Below, piece after piece: positions 1 through 12,676 of a stretch of DNA of 64,000 bases. The position numbers and the translations under genes are program-made. The stretch spans positions 4,722,001 to 4,786,000 of the forward strand of contig NC_051106.1 in NCBI RefSeq assembly GCF_901709675.1, given 5' to 3'. The notes below the pieces were generated by a model. The model made no database searches, was not told the DNA's origin, and saw nothing but the letters and a program-made list of their open reading frames with translations. The stretch is from Syngnathus acus. Its lineage: Eukaryota > Chordata > Actinopteri > Syngnathiformes > Syngnathidae. Every line of letters starts with the position of its first letter. The stretch's first letter is position 1.

Positions 1-2412
1 ACCGAACACAGCAGTTGTCAGACCTTGCCAAGTCTGATTTGTTGTCCAGACAGTCATGTTTTCAGTGATTGGGGGTTCCATGACAGCTCCTTATGTGAAC
101 CTTCTTTGGGTGTTCTGCTTGGGAGATTCTGCTTTTTTAAATTATCCTCTTGGATTTGAGGATATGACAACAGTCCACGTACATGGTTGGAAGATGATCA
201 CTCTGGTCAACTTCACTTGATCCATAAGTGGAACTCTGCTTGCAGTTGCATATAAATGCATTTTGCACATTTTCATCCTCTGAATGGACCGCAATGCCAA
301 AGACTGTGGGCGCCTCTCCTGTGCTGAATTTAAAAGAAATGAGAGAAGCTGCGTCAATTGGCTTCGAAACAAGTTGGCTGTGTTTACTCCCACAATGGCA
401 CGAATGCCCATCCCTACTTATTTTAATTGTGGGAAAATGCATGTGTCGTTTAAAATTCTGAATTGTCACACAAGTGGCAATTTTCTTTTCTTATATTTTT
501 CTCTCATAAATTATCAATGATAGCAAAGAAAAAGCAGACTACGATGCTCTCACCAGATAAACTGAGGTCTCATGTGATGTCACGGACGATGGCAATTCAA
601 ACTTCTATGCAACTGTAGAGGCATATTTTTCTTGCATATTTCAAGATTCCACTGTCCTGCAAAAAGACAACACAGAGGTGGTTAAAAACACAAAATGCTT
701 TGCCGCTATATGTTTTTTTGCATGATGCAGCAAAAAGACAAAGATGTCAAAGACTTGCTGTGTTGAATTATGTCTGAATGTTTCACAAGACATGCTGCGA
801 GGAATGTGCCTATACAATAAATACTATACATCGTTTGGTTAGCGGTGATCCACTAGCGGGCAATTGAGGGAGGGGGGGGCAGATTTGAATCATAGGCCGC
901 TTCAACCAACACTGCTGTTTCAATTATAAAGTCATGTAATAGAGCTGCCCTTCCAACTAGAATGTCATACGAGGGCAGATTTACACCAGTAATTTTAGAA
1001 ATGTGCCACTGTAAATCATGTTCGGATGCCCTATAAAAGTGCACCGCCGTGGCATGACACAGCATATTACCAACAGCACAAGTCGTTTCAATACCAGGGT
1101 TGGTATTTTGATTCAAGTTAAGTGAAACCGTAAAGCGCAAGAAGGGACCTCAGCTTTGTAATCTACACAGTGCAATATATCATTAATATGCTGCAAGGTT
1201 GGCCTCAGGAATGCCATGTTTGTGGGTGTCCTACCCCTAAAGGTTCACTGAAGAGGCCCAAACCTTGTCATTACAATTCCAATGATAATGACAGATTTGA
1301 AATGTTCGGGGTTATTTCAGTTTTCTCTCCTCACTGTCATAGTAATTACCTTTAAATTTAGTCTTCAAACTCTGTTCGCCATGCTAGAGCACTATATGAT
1401 CCACTTAACTGTAGCTACGCCCAACACGTTTTGCAATATCTGGAGCATGGTTTTTGATGAACAGCCGGTGGGTGAGTGACATTTAACATTCTCTGAATTA
1501 GATGACGAGGAGAATGTGGTTGGCTTGCAATTAATTATAAGCAACTACATAGTCTTTACTGAACCAAGGCACTCAAAGAAAAATGGCATGTAATGATTTA
1601 ATTTCAATTAACTTTTGCAGTGAGCCACAACACAGATGAGAAGACATAATGGGATGGGCAGTGGAAAATGTTTTGTGACCTGGATAAAGTAATGACAGTG
1701 GCCATTTTGAAGGATTTTGTACAAAAAAAATTAAAGAACCTAAGTCGGTTACTAAAAACACTTGTGGTAGAAACGACAGTTGTTTCTTTGTAAATTCTCA
1801 AATTTGCCTGAAATATTATTGAAGGTTTCCATGAAACGTTGTCATTGCTGTGATATTTTGCCTTTAAAGTTAATTTGGGGTATGTGTCATGCGAAACAAT
1901 GAGTCATTTTGGTTTTGTAAAACGATTTGATGATTCAATGCTGTCTTTCAGCATTTCAACTTGTGCACATTCCACATCTACACACACTGTGTGCACTTTT
2001 TAGGAGATTTGGTCTGCTAAAGAAATAAACTGTGTTGACAATGCGGCTTGAGGAAATCATCTAACCTCACTGGATTCCCAGATGCATCACTAGAAATTGC
2101 CTCTCTGGCAAACACTCACCGGCTTCTGAATCAAATGTGCATGCCTCGCATGAGACAGCTTTCCCAGATCACACATCACTTATTCTTCTAAGGACTTTTT
2201 TTTTTTTTTTTTTACTCCCTGCAAAACTGGCATCACTTAATCCTACCACTTCTGCAGGATCATGTAGCCGAGAAACTTGAGCCGCCATGACGTCTCCATG
2301 GCGACAAAGATACACAACTAGTCAGAGCAGGTTGCACGAGAGATGCTGTCACCACCACTGGCGTACTTGTACTAGTTCTATCTGGCATTTTATATTTGCA
2401 GAAGGAAAAAAA
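1..2412. other. Upstream region without a supported gene
   Basis: About 2.4 kb with no exon that I can tie to a known protein. A plus-strand AATAAA at 816-821 could end a transcript entering from the left, so the first 0.8 kb may be a 3' untranslated region, but no coding sequence confirms this. Open frames of 60-110 codons occur on both strands (for example 137-469 and 853-1140, minus) and lack recognisable domains. A long T-run lies near 2198-2212. The last 150 bases hold the probable bbof1 promoter. Confidence 0.5.
2292..2305 (+). promoter_or_regulatory. Candidate RFX X-box in the bbof1 promoter
   Basis: The 14-mer GTCTCCATGGCGAC matches the palindromic RFX consensus GTTGCCATGGCAAC at 11 of 14 positions, including the CCATGG core, and lies about 110 bases before the bbof1 start codon. 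RFX and FOXJ1 factors drive motile-cilium genes, and bbof1 is such a gene, so the location is functionally sensible. Binding is inferred. Confidence 0.45.
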
Positions 2413-5400
2413 ATGCACAGGAAGAAAGTCGTCAAAGTGAGAAAGATAAAAACCGGGTAAGTGCACACTTTTTTTTTTAAAGCCACAGTTTCATTGCAAA
2501 ACTTAACCTGCATTTACTACTTCCACCCAGAAAAGGAAAGAAGAGCGAAAAACGGGAGTCCAAAACCGACAAAGACTTTGACCTAGATAATGCCAAAGCC
2601 AAAGTTACCTTGTGGGAGCTGAAACTCCGACTAACAGAGCAGACTCTCGCTGAATATCGCGAGAGCTGCGGCCGGCTGGCACGCGTCAACGATGACCTTG
2701 GCAACAAGCTGGCACATGCTGAGCGACAAATCCTTGAAGCCACCGCTCACTGGCAGAGGTTGGATGCTGCCAAAGATGAGAAGGTAAATAAATATCCAAT
2801 GTGCACCATGTCAAGGATGATAACATTTGAACAATCTGTTTCTTTTAGATGAATGCACTTCATGATGCGCTCAAAAGTCAAGAGGCGCACGCTCTTGAGC
2901 AGCAGAACAAACTGGTGAGTGCCAGTAGTGACAAAAGCAGTTGCATTTGTTGTCAAAAATGGCCAAATAACATTATGTGATGTAATTTTATAATCATGAA
3001 AAATATGACGACATTAAACAGTTACTGAAATTGAGCAACAACAACAAAAGAAACATCAAATAAAATTACATTTATTTGAAGAATTAAATATACGTACAAC
3101 GACGTCATTTATCTAAAGATAAATCACTCAAACTTAATCTACTTTTTAAAATTGTTGCTAGATGCTTTTTGGGAAAATAGTTGCAAGGATAGACTGAAAA
3201 TGGTCTAAATTTAGCAACAAAAATACAAAGTTGGCATAAGTGGAGAGGGCATGATCACAATAACCACAATGAAACAATGCAGCTGCTGCTTTCTTACCCG
3301 TCTTAAACCAGCCTAGCTAAGCAACCGAAGCCCATTGTACAGCAATGATTTATTGTGTTGACATTTATTGTGTAAGACCAAACAAAACAAAGCCATCATG
3401 GTGCTAAAGCGAACTCATATTCCCGCTAGGGGATTCGTTTATTTTAAACTTTGTGTGAAAGTATAATTTCAAAGGGCCTGGTGGGAAATGGACAGTGACA
3501 AGTGTGTTCGCCACACCTCAAATGTCATTTATGTACTTGCAAGGCCTCTGCTGGCCTTAACACAGAGGTGTCAAACTTATTTTTTTCACGGGCCGCATTG
3601 TAGTCATAGCTTCTTTCGGAGGGCCATTATGACTGTCAACCCAAATAAATGTATGAGCACCTCATATTATATACAGTAAAAGCTACAAAACAAACTGACA
3701 AATAACTCGTTTTCAAATCAGACGAGTAAAAACTGGTCAAATATTTTTAAAAAAGATATTAAAAGTGAAGACAATTTGCAATTCTAGTAATGACACACGA
3801 ATATGATGCACAATTTGTCTTTGCGGGCCACATAAAATGACACCTGTGCCTTAACACTATCAGAAGTACAAAATTCTAACACCCCCAACAGTCCTTTCAG
3901 TCTTTTTTGCCAGTTTTCTTTATTTTGTAACATTTCTCTTGAAAACTCTGCTTCCAATTGTGTTTTTGGATATTGAATTTTTTTTCTCCAATTAGATTTC
4001 CAGTACACTTTTATGTAGTTAAAACAATGAGCGATCAAACGGACTTGACAAGTCAATTTCAAGCAGCTTTACAAGACAAAGAGGCAACGTTAGCCCGCAT
4101 CTGTTTTCCATCTCACAGCTCTTAATGCTAGTAAAATGGCGGCGGAAAATGAGGCACAGTCTGGAAACATCTCCGTTTTAAACATGCATGCGACGGTCAC
4201 ATGTGTCAGAAAATTGAATGTCGTGGTCGACTTGGAAGACGCCGCTTTTGTACATTTTTGGGCAGTGAAATTATTCCCCATCAAAACAGCCGTCTGCCTG
4301 AGGGCTTAGACAGCATAAATTTGGAATTTTGATGGATTCAACCAAACAATTACTCTATAAAAGACATTTGCAAATGGCGCTACCGCATAGCTTGTGGAAG
4401 ACTCAGATGTAAATTTGTTTTTAACTCCATATTTTATGTATAGATTGGTGCCTTGATGTAGCCAAACGCGACATAGTTATGTGAACAAGATTGATTTGGC
4501 CCAAAGATGTAATCAAATGGGTGATAATAACCTCTCATGTAATCAGCATGTACATGTTTGTCAGCCTTTTATGATTTTGGTCATGTCGTTGCATTTTTCT
4601 TATACAGTTTGGGTTTCTCTGGTGGCATCTTGAGGGATTTTGTTCAACTGAAATGACCTAAGGTTGGCGTGCTTCGAACACGCTGGGATCTTGTTTTCTA
4701 ACTTCTCCCAATCATGGAGAGATTTATTTTGTCCACGGGGTGGATTGACACCTTTTCACATGAAAATAATTTCAACAGGTTGAACATTACATGCTTGAAA
4801 TCAACGAGATGAAGGAGTTGTTCAGAAAGCGAGCCGGCGAATTTGAGACGATACAGGATGGAATGAAGACCATTGAGGAGTTCCAGACGAGAAAAGCCCA
4901 AATGGAGCAGGAGCTCAGTGATGTGCGGAACATTTTTTTTTTCTCATTCTCATTTCCCGTGGCTTTGACTTACATGATAACTTCATTACAGATAAGAAAA
5001 AGCATGGAGCTCGCTGAGAAGGAGCACAGGGAAAATCGAATCGAGATGGAGTACCGGTTCTTCACAGAAAAGGTATCGTGACAGTTTCTCTGTAACGTTT
5101 TGATTCTTTTTCAGAATTACAATTTGAATCATATTATTACTGTATTAATTGTGAAAATTTTGGTCAAAGAGTAAACTTCCTTGCAGGCTCGATTGGAGAA
5201 GGATGCTGAGGAAACGATAGCCCAGATGGACAAGCAAGCCCACCATGAAGCCATTTTGTGAGTGCGCCCACTGATGGCCTAATTTTAATCTTTTACTGCA
5301 TGTTCAGAACCGAAGAACAACTTTTTGGCCTTGTCAATATATAATTTTGAATTTAATGTTGCTTCTGAGCCACACTGGTCAGTCATGTGCTAGATAGTGA

Positions 5401-8012
5401 ACTAAGCCAACAATCACATCCCACACAGGCCTTCAGGGAGGAGAGCTTGAGGCCCAGTTTGGTCAGTTTGGTCAATGAGCTAACACTTGACCTCATAAAA
5501 AAAAAAAAAACCTGCAAAAACTGTCCTCACCTATTTTACTGTATAGCACAAATGTCTATTAATCAGTTCAAAACTGTTTTGTCATATGTCCTAAAATGGG
5601 CCCCAAAAAAATGATGGGCCGGAACAAGCAACAATCTAATGTCCGCTTACATAAAAAGAATGCGTGCCTAACTGGAAGGAGAAGAAACAAAATCAGCTTG
5701 GAGCTGGACAGAAAGTTTTGGATAGACACCAACGTAGAAAAAAAAACAACCAAATACTGGGCCGGAATAAAAAACAGAATGAGGCTGTGGGCCACACTCT
5801 GCTGACCCCTGGTATAAACTATTTATAAAGAAATGAATTATGCATCATACTATAACCTCCCATTCAAAGGTTTTCTCCAAATGAATAATTATTGGGTGAA
5901 ATTGTTTGCGCTGGCGGTCCTTCAGACAGCTGGACGACGCCTCGCGCTGTGTGTTCAAGGAAAACGTCCGTCTCAACGAGACACTGAAGCACCACATGAA
6001 GGAGGCAGAGGAGCTACACAAACTGGCAAACTCGCTGGCGAAGGAAAACACGGCCCTGGCAGTGGACAAGGTAACGCTCGGGGCCAAAGGCATGGCTGCT
6101 ATTATTAGGTAACGCTTCGATATAAAGACTAGTCATTTTTCCCAATCGCGGTAGTTATGAAACGTCTAATTCGGGTGGTTTCTCTCCTTGTTGTTTGCTT
6201 GTTCTGCTTCTGTGTATTTACTACGCAGTTTCTCTCCATGCTCTGTGGTTGTGGCGAGTTTCCACTAGGTTCGGCGGTTTCTAATACAAATAAATATTGG
6301 CTGCATTCGCATACGTCTCTGACATGATGACAGTAAATTGTTGGGAATCAAACCCGACTCAGCAGCCAAGGTTTGGATACAATCGTTTGTTTGTTTCTTC
6401 CATCTACATGGCCCACAAAGAGTCCGTGATATAAAATTTCAGAATGAACCTAAAATGAATTATTACACTTCATTTGACTTATATTTTTGGCTGTATGTTG
6501 GTCATAAAAGTAAAAGATCTTTCTCGTGTCTACTCCTCTAGAAGACACTGGACCTGCTGGCAAAGAAAAACGTAGCCCAGATGGTGGCCCAAAAAGAAGA
6601 GCTGACTCGTTTGAAAGAAAAGATAGATTCTTTGGAGAAGACTCTGGAAGAGAAAAGGGATGAGCATGAGCGCCGTGAGGAGAAGATGCTGCTCAGCTCG
6701 CAAGTCGACAAAGCGGAGTTGGAGAAGCTTCAAAGTGTGCTCTCCATGCGGGAGAAAGAATTAAAGCATGTCAAGAAGCTAGCTGGCGCCAACATGGAGC
6801 AGCGGTCTGAGCTGGAGCGCTTCTTCCATGAGGCTCTGGCTCTGGTGAAGGAGGAGATAGCGGCCACTCGGGTTCAGTATAAAAAAGAGACACAGCAGGC
6901 TTATCAATGGACGCTCAAACAGGCCACGGCAGGAAAGGTCAAGTTCCCGCCCATCCGCACCTTCCAGAACACTCCATATAGCACCAACTCAGTCTACTCC
7001 GACTTGGAAGAAGCTGCACGGTGGTACGTCATCATCCCATCCATGAGATAATTCTTCATCACAAAACTTCATTTCTCTTTCAGGATTCATCAACCGGGAA
7101 GTAAAGTGGAAATTTCAGATCTCACTTGGGAACAAAAGGAGCAAGTTCTCCGTCTCCTGTTTGCGAAAATGAATAGACAAAGGCCAAGGTAAAATAATTC
7201 ACTCACAGCTTGCATATTTATCACTTAACCCAAAATGAAAACTCAGAGGAACAAAGCGCAGCAGCTTGTATATTAACTTCTGGTGAGTCCGCCCTCTTTT
7301 GAATGTTTTTAACAGTCATTTTCTCTGCTTAAGAGGATACCATAAAACATCAATTCGGTTTTCTTTTCCATCCCGTTGCTCAAAAAGAATAAAGAAAAGT
7401 GTCTGGGCACAATAGTAAAAATAGAAACAAACATCTGGTCACGTCAATTCGTTTTCAGCTCCTCCTCACGTGCGCGCTTAAGTTTATTTAGTCCTTTGAA
7501 CGTTTGCGGTTAGCAAACAGCTGGGAACATGATTTGAGAGGGACTGTATCTGGATGTATGGCTGGAGAGCACATAAGCACTAAATCCAATGGAATAACTG
7601 AACATCTTTGTGAAGCTCAGAGACGATAAAATGCATACGAGGTAACGCGCTTCAACTGCGAATCTTCATTCCCCTGACAGGAGAGCCAACAATCTGGCGG
7701 CACCCTCGTCCGACAGTCATGTCGCTGGGTAAGACACCAAATGAAATGTTCCGGAAATAAAAGTTATGCCTCATCCTTGCAATTATAAAGCCTGCATAGA
7801 TTTACTGGGCCCCGCATTCCATGTTTAGCTGCAAAGACGCTGTGCTGTGAGAACATGAGTGATGAGTGTGTTACATTTCTGCATGTATAATGATTGTGAA
7901 TTCCTTCTGAATTAGAGAGGAGCACTGCGCCCTGTCAACCTTCATTACTCAGGCCCCTGACTCCCTCCTTCCCACCAATACCAACAGCCTGGCAGAGAAA
8001 CGCACCACATGA
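2413..8012 (+). CDS. bbof1: Basal body-orientation factor 1 (BBOF1/CCDC176)
   Basis: Coiled-coil protein of motile cilia in multiciliated cells, needed to keep basal bodies aligned. I join 11 exons: 2413-2456, 2531-2783, 2849-2914, 4779-4922, 4992-5072, 5187-5257, 5926-6070, 6542-7023, 7084-7188, 7681-7728 and 7916-8012. They give one open frame of 511 residues (human about 529) with matching splice phases. The first 15 residues are strongly basic, then a Lys/Glu-rich region leads into nearly continuous heptad-like helix (roughly residues 35-420), densest in the long eighth exon. The start is the first ATG in frame; the frame stays open upstream without another ATG. The donor of exon 4 (GTGCGG) is weak. 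The gene converges on aldh6a1, as its human orthologue is also its neighbour. A candidate X-box lies just upstream. Name rests on protein similarity recalled from the family plus this neighbour. Confidence 0.88.
3563..3848. mobile_element. hAT-like non-autonomous transposon in bbof1 intron 3
   Basis: A 286-bp element starting CAGAGGTGTCA and ending TGACACCTGTG, so its termini are inverted repeats matching at 10 of 11 positions. It is flanked by an exact 8-bp duplication CCTTAACA (3555-3562 and 3849-3856), the target-site length of hAT transposons. Internal GGGCCGCAT and CGGGCCACAT blocks recur in the copy at 47609-47949. No transposase is encoded. Confidence 0.85.
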
Positions 8013-8588
8013 TCTTCGTGTGGCCTTGCTGTCCATCATTAAGTTTTGGATCGGTCGCCGTATACCGCATTGTTAACACGTTAGGTTTGTTTCCCCTCTT
8101 ACAGTATTTTGAGCCCTTAAGTGTTGGGTTTGTTCGCCCTGTTAATTTTTTAACATAGCAAGATATTTTGGACTGTTTGCTTTGTGTTCTATGCTTCCAA
8201 ATTTGTGTTTGGAGTTTGGGGGAAAGCCCGCCGGAAACAAAATCCCTCAACCCGACTCAAGTTTAACATGCAACTTTTGGAGTGAGTTAGAGATTCTAAC
8301 CGAGCTGACTTTCTGCTTCGTAACCCACAGAAATATTAAATAGGTGAATTTTTTTCAGGAAAATATTGTCAATTGTTACATTCTGAGTCAGCTACTCATG
8401 AATAATGAATTGGTGAGCATCACTGCACAACAATCTCAGTTCCTGTAATGGGCAAGTGTCCCAATACTATTGACTGGATTGGAGCGATATAGAGTGCCTG
8501 ACTACTTGAATAAATCCGGTTTATTAAGTACCATTGAGTCGTCATTTATCGGAGAGGTTTCCGCGTCCAGTAGTCAGTACGGGTTATT
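8013..8588. other. Convergent 3' gap between bbof1 and aldh6a1
   Basis: The stop codons of the two converging genes are 576 bases apart. Both 3' untranslated regions must lie here. No further coding sequence is seen. The only clear pair of poly(A) signals is the shared element at 8509-8525. Confidence 0.7.
8509..8525. terminator. Shared bidirectional poly(A) signal
   Basis: AATAAA on the plus strand (8509-8514) is followed after five bases by TTTATT (8520-8525), which reads AATAAA on the minus strand. The element can therefore serve bbof1 (about 500 bases past its stop) and aldh6a1 (about 65 bases past its stop). If both are used, the two transcripts overlap by a few tens of bases. Confidence 0.6.
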
Positions 8589-11500
8589 CTAGCGTCCCAT
8601 TGTTGGCATGGTAACGGCAGGACTCTTGAGTGTAGCATCCTCAGCTTTCCACTGGGAAGTGATTGTTTTGATCTGTGTGTAAAACTGAATGCCCTGGATA
8701 CAAATAAAACATTGTTTGTCAACAAGAGTGATTTTGTTTCACTTTCCAGGATCGGAAAACGTTTGTTTGCTCACTTGTTTTCCGTAGAAGTTCATGTCGC
8801 CTCTGAAAGATCCTCTTGAGCCAGTGAAGGAGAACATGGGCAAAGGCACGGGGATGGGAACATTGACTCCGACCTGAAGAAAAAAAAAAAAAACTGTTTT
8901 ACCGACAATTCCATGTTTGGGTGGTTTATAAAAGTCCCCCTGGGGTCAAAATTGCAGGGACAAGCACCAGCACAAAGATAACTTGTGGTTTAAATTTGCA
9001 GTTTTGGAAACAGTGAACGGGAAGAAGGAGGGAAAGGGGGGGGGGTATCTTTGTTACAAGTTTAAGAGAAACATGGGACGGTTGCTTAGAATGTTGGAGA
9101 AGACACAAATAGGTTTGGAAAGTGTGGATTTTTTGGCAAAGAAGATAGAGGGGAAAATGTTTGTTTGTTGGAGAGGAGTCGAGCACATGGCCCCGCACAG
9201 CATTCCCGACATGTGAACAGCAAACACGGCACGACTGGGCTCCACCGGCAAACAAACAGTGCGACGCCAAGCCCTGCTTAAACAAGCCCATCGGAATCAC
9301 TCCGTCTATAATAGAACATGTCCTGCTGTTTTGATTGAACACGTGTAGATTTTGGTCAGGGGGTAAACATTCCATGGAAATGAATCATTTTTAAATACGA
9401 GGTGTTTCCCCATTGAAAATATTATAGAGCCACGATGATACAAAGTGTCACCCACACTCACCTGGCCCACGTCCACCTCGTGAGTGTATTTGCGAGCTGT
9501 GGCGCCATTTGTAGTGAAAATGGCGGTGCCGTTGCCGTAGGGATTGCCATTGACCAAATGGATGGCGTCGTCGAGAGTGTCGGCCTCGAGGACAACCAGC
9601 ACGGGTCCGAAAATCTCCTCGGTGTAGCACTTCATCTGAGGCTGTGGAAGCAACACATGACTTATGGTGATAGGTGGAACAATTGAATGCTAATTAAATG
9701 CTAAAATACATACCGTGACTTCACCAATGATGGTTGGACCAACAAAGTTTCCGTTCTCGTACCCCATTACTTTAACCTGTCGCCCGTCCAGGAGCACCTT
9801 GGCGCCCTGGTCCTCAGCACTTTGGATCAGACTGCACACTCTTTGCTTAGCCTGCGGAGAGATCAGGGGCCCCACATCTGCACCGGGCTGATCTCCTGAG
9901 CGGGCCCCCAGAAAACAAGCGGTTATACTGTTACATGTACGCCGGCGGCGCTCGCATGATGTGGTAGCGACATTCCAAAACGAAGCACACAAATAACAGA
10001 ACTGACGGGGCAGCCTGAGGAACTCCCTCAGAAATTGTACATGAGGGTTTCCTGTGCGTCATATTGGTGGAAATCTTACGCTTGGTCAAAAGGCCTTCAA
10101 GGAAACCAGTGGCTCTGGATAAAGTTCAACCTAAAGATTACCTGCATTAACACGTAGAGCCTTGGTGCGCTCCACAAGCTCAGGCAGCCAGCCGCGAGCC
10201 TCGCCCACTAGGATGGCCGTGGACAGAGCCATGCAGCGCTGACCGGCGGCCCCGAACGCGGCCCCCACCAGCTGGTTCAGTGTGTTCTCCTTGTTGGCAT
10301 CAGGCATCACCACACCGTGGTTCTTTGCTCCCTAAAAGTACATGAAAGCTGACTTTTAGATTTGCTTGATTCTGTCAAATCAAAATGTGAGACAAGTGTA
10401 GAGTTCCATGCAAAAGTCCTCCTTTGCTTTTTCTACTTGTCATCTATTCGAGTGCTTTATGATTTGACTCCAATTAAAAAAAAGACAAGACAACTACTGT
10501 AAATACGGTCATTATAACACGCTTGCAAATAAACTAAGTGAATTGCATCCAGCAGCCTTCAACCTATCGGTTCTGGTAGCACAATCAAGACGAATGTGTT
10601 GTATAAGGCTGCCACCTAGTGTTCATTTTTAAAATGGCATGGCTTCTGTATTGCATGTTTTAGCACTCACCATATTGGACTGCACCCTCTTGCCATTTTT
10701 GGATCCCCTCTCATAAATGTACTCGCCTGCCTGATTGGAGCCAACAAAGCTGATGGCCTTGATGGATGGATGGTCACAAATGAAGTTCACAGCTGTGGTA
10801 GGAAGAATGGAAATAAACTTGACACAGTGACCCCCAAAAACTCAGAGACATGACCAATGACGATGAGTCATATTGTGACATCATCATCATACTGTGTCAT
10901 ACACTCAAGCAGCTACTTTGAGTACAAATAGTAAATACACACCATCATGTTGTCCGTGGATGATGTTGAGGGTCCCGTCAGGAGCTCCAGCATCCTGCAG
11001 CAGCTTGGCCAGCAACATGGCGCACGTCGGCACCCTCTCGGAAGGTTTCAGGAGGTACGTGTTGCCACACACCATTCCCATGGGAAACATCCAAAGCGGG
11101 ATCATGGCAGGGAAGTTAAACGGGGCGATGCCGGCGCATACGCCGAGGGGCAGGCGGTATGTGTACGTGTCCATGTCCTTGGTGATGGAGGGCAGAGTTT
11201 CACCAAGCATCAGTGAGGTGATGCTGCAGGCGTGTTCAACTACCTCTGTGATCAGAGAAGAAATCAACTTGATTGCAATTTATCTAGCAGACTTTTCCAC
11301 AAATCACAGTTCTCTATGCAAGTATAAACTACTGACTAAGTCCAGAGTAAGATGGCTACACATATCCAAAATGACAAAATAATTCATAATGACAAAGAAT
11401 ATGCCTTTGTTAGACCTCCAACTTGATATGCTGCTAACAGAGCTTACAAAACTAATTTGCATTCTTTCCTCACTACTTCATCCACTTCACTATTTATTTT

Positions 11501-12676
11501 TAGAAGAATTAATTAAACGTAAACATTTCCTCGCCTCTCCGGCACTAATTATATTCTGAGTACATATTCTAAATTGGCACTCAAAATTTTATGATATTTT
11601 GTGACCGAAAAGGTCAAATGGTGCAAAGTGCCCTTTGTTCTGAGTGGCCAACATAACTCATTAACCATTTGTGTAACCAGAAGTGAAAGTGCAGACACGC
11701 ACATGCGCACACACGTGTTACTTACGCAATCCCCTGAACACATCGCCCTCTGCATCGGCAAGGGTCTTGCCTTGTTCCACGGTGATGGACTTTGCAAGTT
11801 CTTTCTAAGACACAAGATGGCCATTAGATCAGTTTGAAAAGTAACCAGTCACATATTTAAGGCTTTCTTACAATGTTGTCCTTAATGAGCTGCTGATAGC
11901 GCAGAAAGACCTGCTGCCGAGCCAAAATGGAGGTCTCGGACCAGGAGCGGAAGGCCTTGGCGCAGGAGTCGACGGCGGCGGACATCTCCTGCTGCGTGGT
12001 TTTTGGTACACGGGCAATCACCTCATTGGTCGCCTGCAGTGCAGATTAACTCCATGAATATTTGAGTGGTTGATGTCAGCAGGGACCTTTTAAATTTAGG
12101 ACACCGGTTGTACTAAGGGAATATATTTGCATCAATGAAACTGCAAATCCGGGGCAAAACCTGATGGGATGACGAAAAATAAGTTTGGACTGAAGCATTA
12201 CATGTTGCTGCTATGAAAGAATACTTACAGGATTGTGAATATCAAGCCACTCTGATGTGTCGGAGTCAACAAACTTTCCATCGATGAACAGCTTAGTGGT
12301 GGGCTGTGAGGACAGGTTCATAATAATAATAATTTAAAAACAGATTTGAGGTTGAACTGGAGTGCGCAAGGCTAATAAAGGTGATAATTGACCCGAGAGG
12401 TGGAGTAGCAGCACGTTCGTCCAGCTTTAAACAGGACCTGTAAAGAAACACAATTTAATGTGAGACCATATCAAAGTACTCCCACAAGATGAATCCAATA
12501 TTTGTGCCATTGGAGAATTTGCAAGTGAAGTTAATCCTGTCTGGGAGACCTGTGTAAACAAGTCTAAGCCATGATGACCTCTCACAGTTTGTAAACACTT
12601 GGCAAAGTTGCACATACTGTAATGTTTGCATTCTTACCTTTGTCTTGAGTGTTGATCTTAAATGCAAGGAGGCCAT
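8589..12676 (-). CDS. aldh6a1: Methylmalonate-semialdehyde dehydrogenase (ALDH6A1)
   Basis: Mitochondrial CoA-dependent aldehyde dehydrogenase. It turns methylmalonate semialdehyde (valine breakdown) and malonate semialdehyde (thymine/uracil breakdown) into propionyl-CoA and acetyl-CoA with NAD+. Twelve exons, all in phase: 12638-12676, 12393-12437, 12229-12303, 11872-12033, 11726-11804, 10943-11245, 10671-10792, 10142-10331, 9714-9895, 9462-9641, 8775-8873 and 8589-8693. They encode 526 residues (human 535). The first about 28 residues are basic, Ser-rich and free of acidic residues, as expected for a mitochondrial transit peptide. Seen motifs: a Rossmann segment [11 protein letters not shown] and the catalytic-cysteine segment [12 protein letters not shown]. 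The C-terminus ends [10 protein letters not shown], typical of the family. Exon 2 uses a non-consensus donor, GTCAAT. The gene is divergent from gstz1, another amino-acid-catabolic gene, across 617 bases. Confidence 0.97.

Noticed and set aside
137-1140. Open frames of about 90-110 codons in the first kilobase
   Set aside because: They overlap on both strands, have no recognisable domain and no exon structure that links them to a gene.
5590-5815. Possible third hAT-like element (GGGCC-rich, ending near CTGACCCCTG)
   Set aside because: I could not find matching inverted ends or a target duplication.
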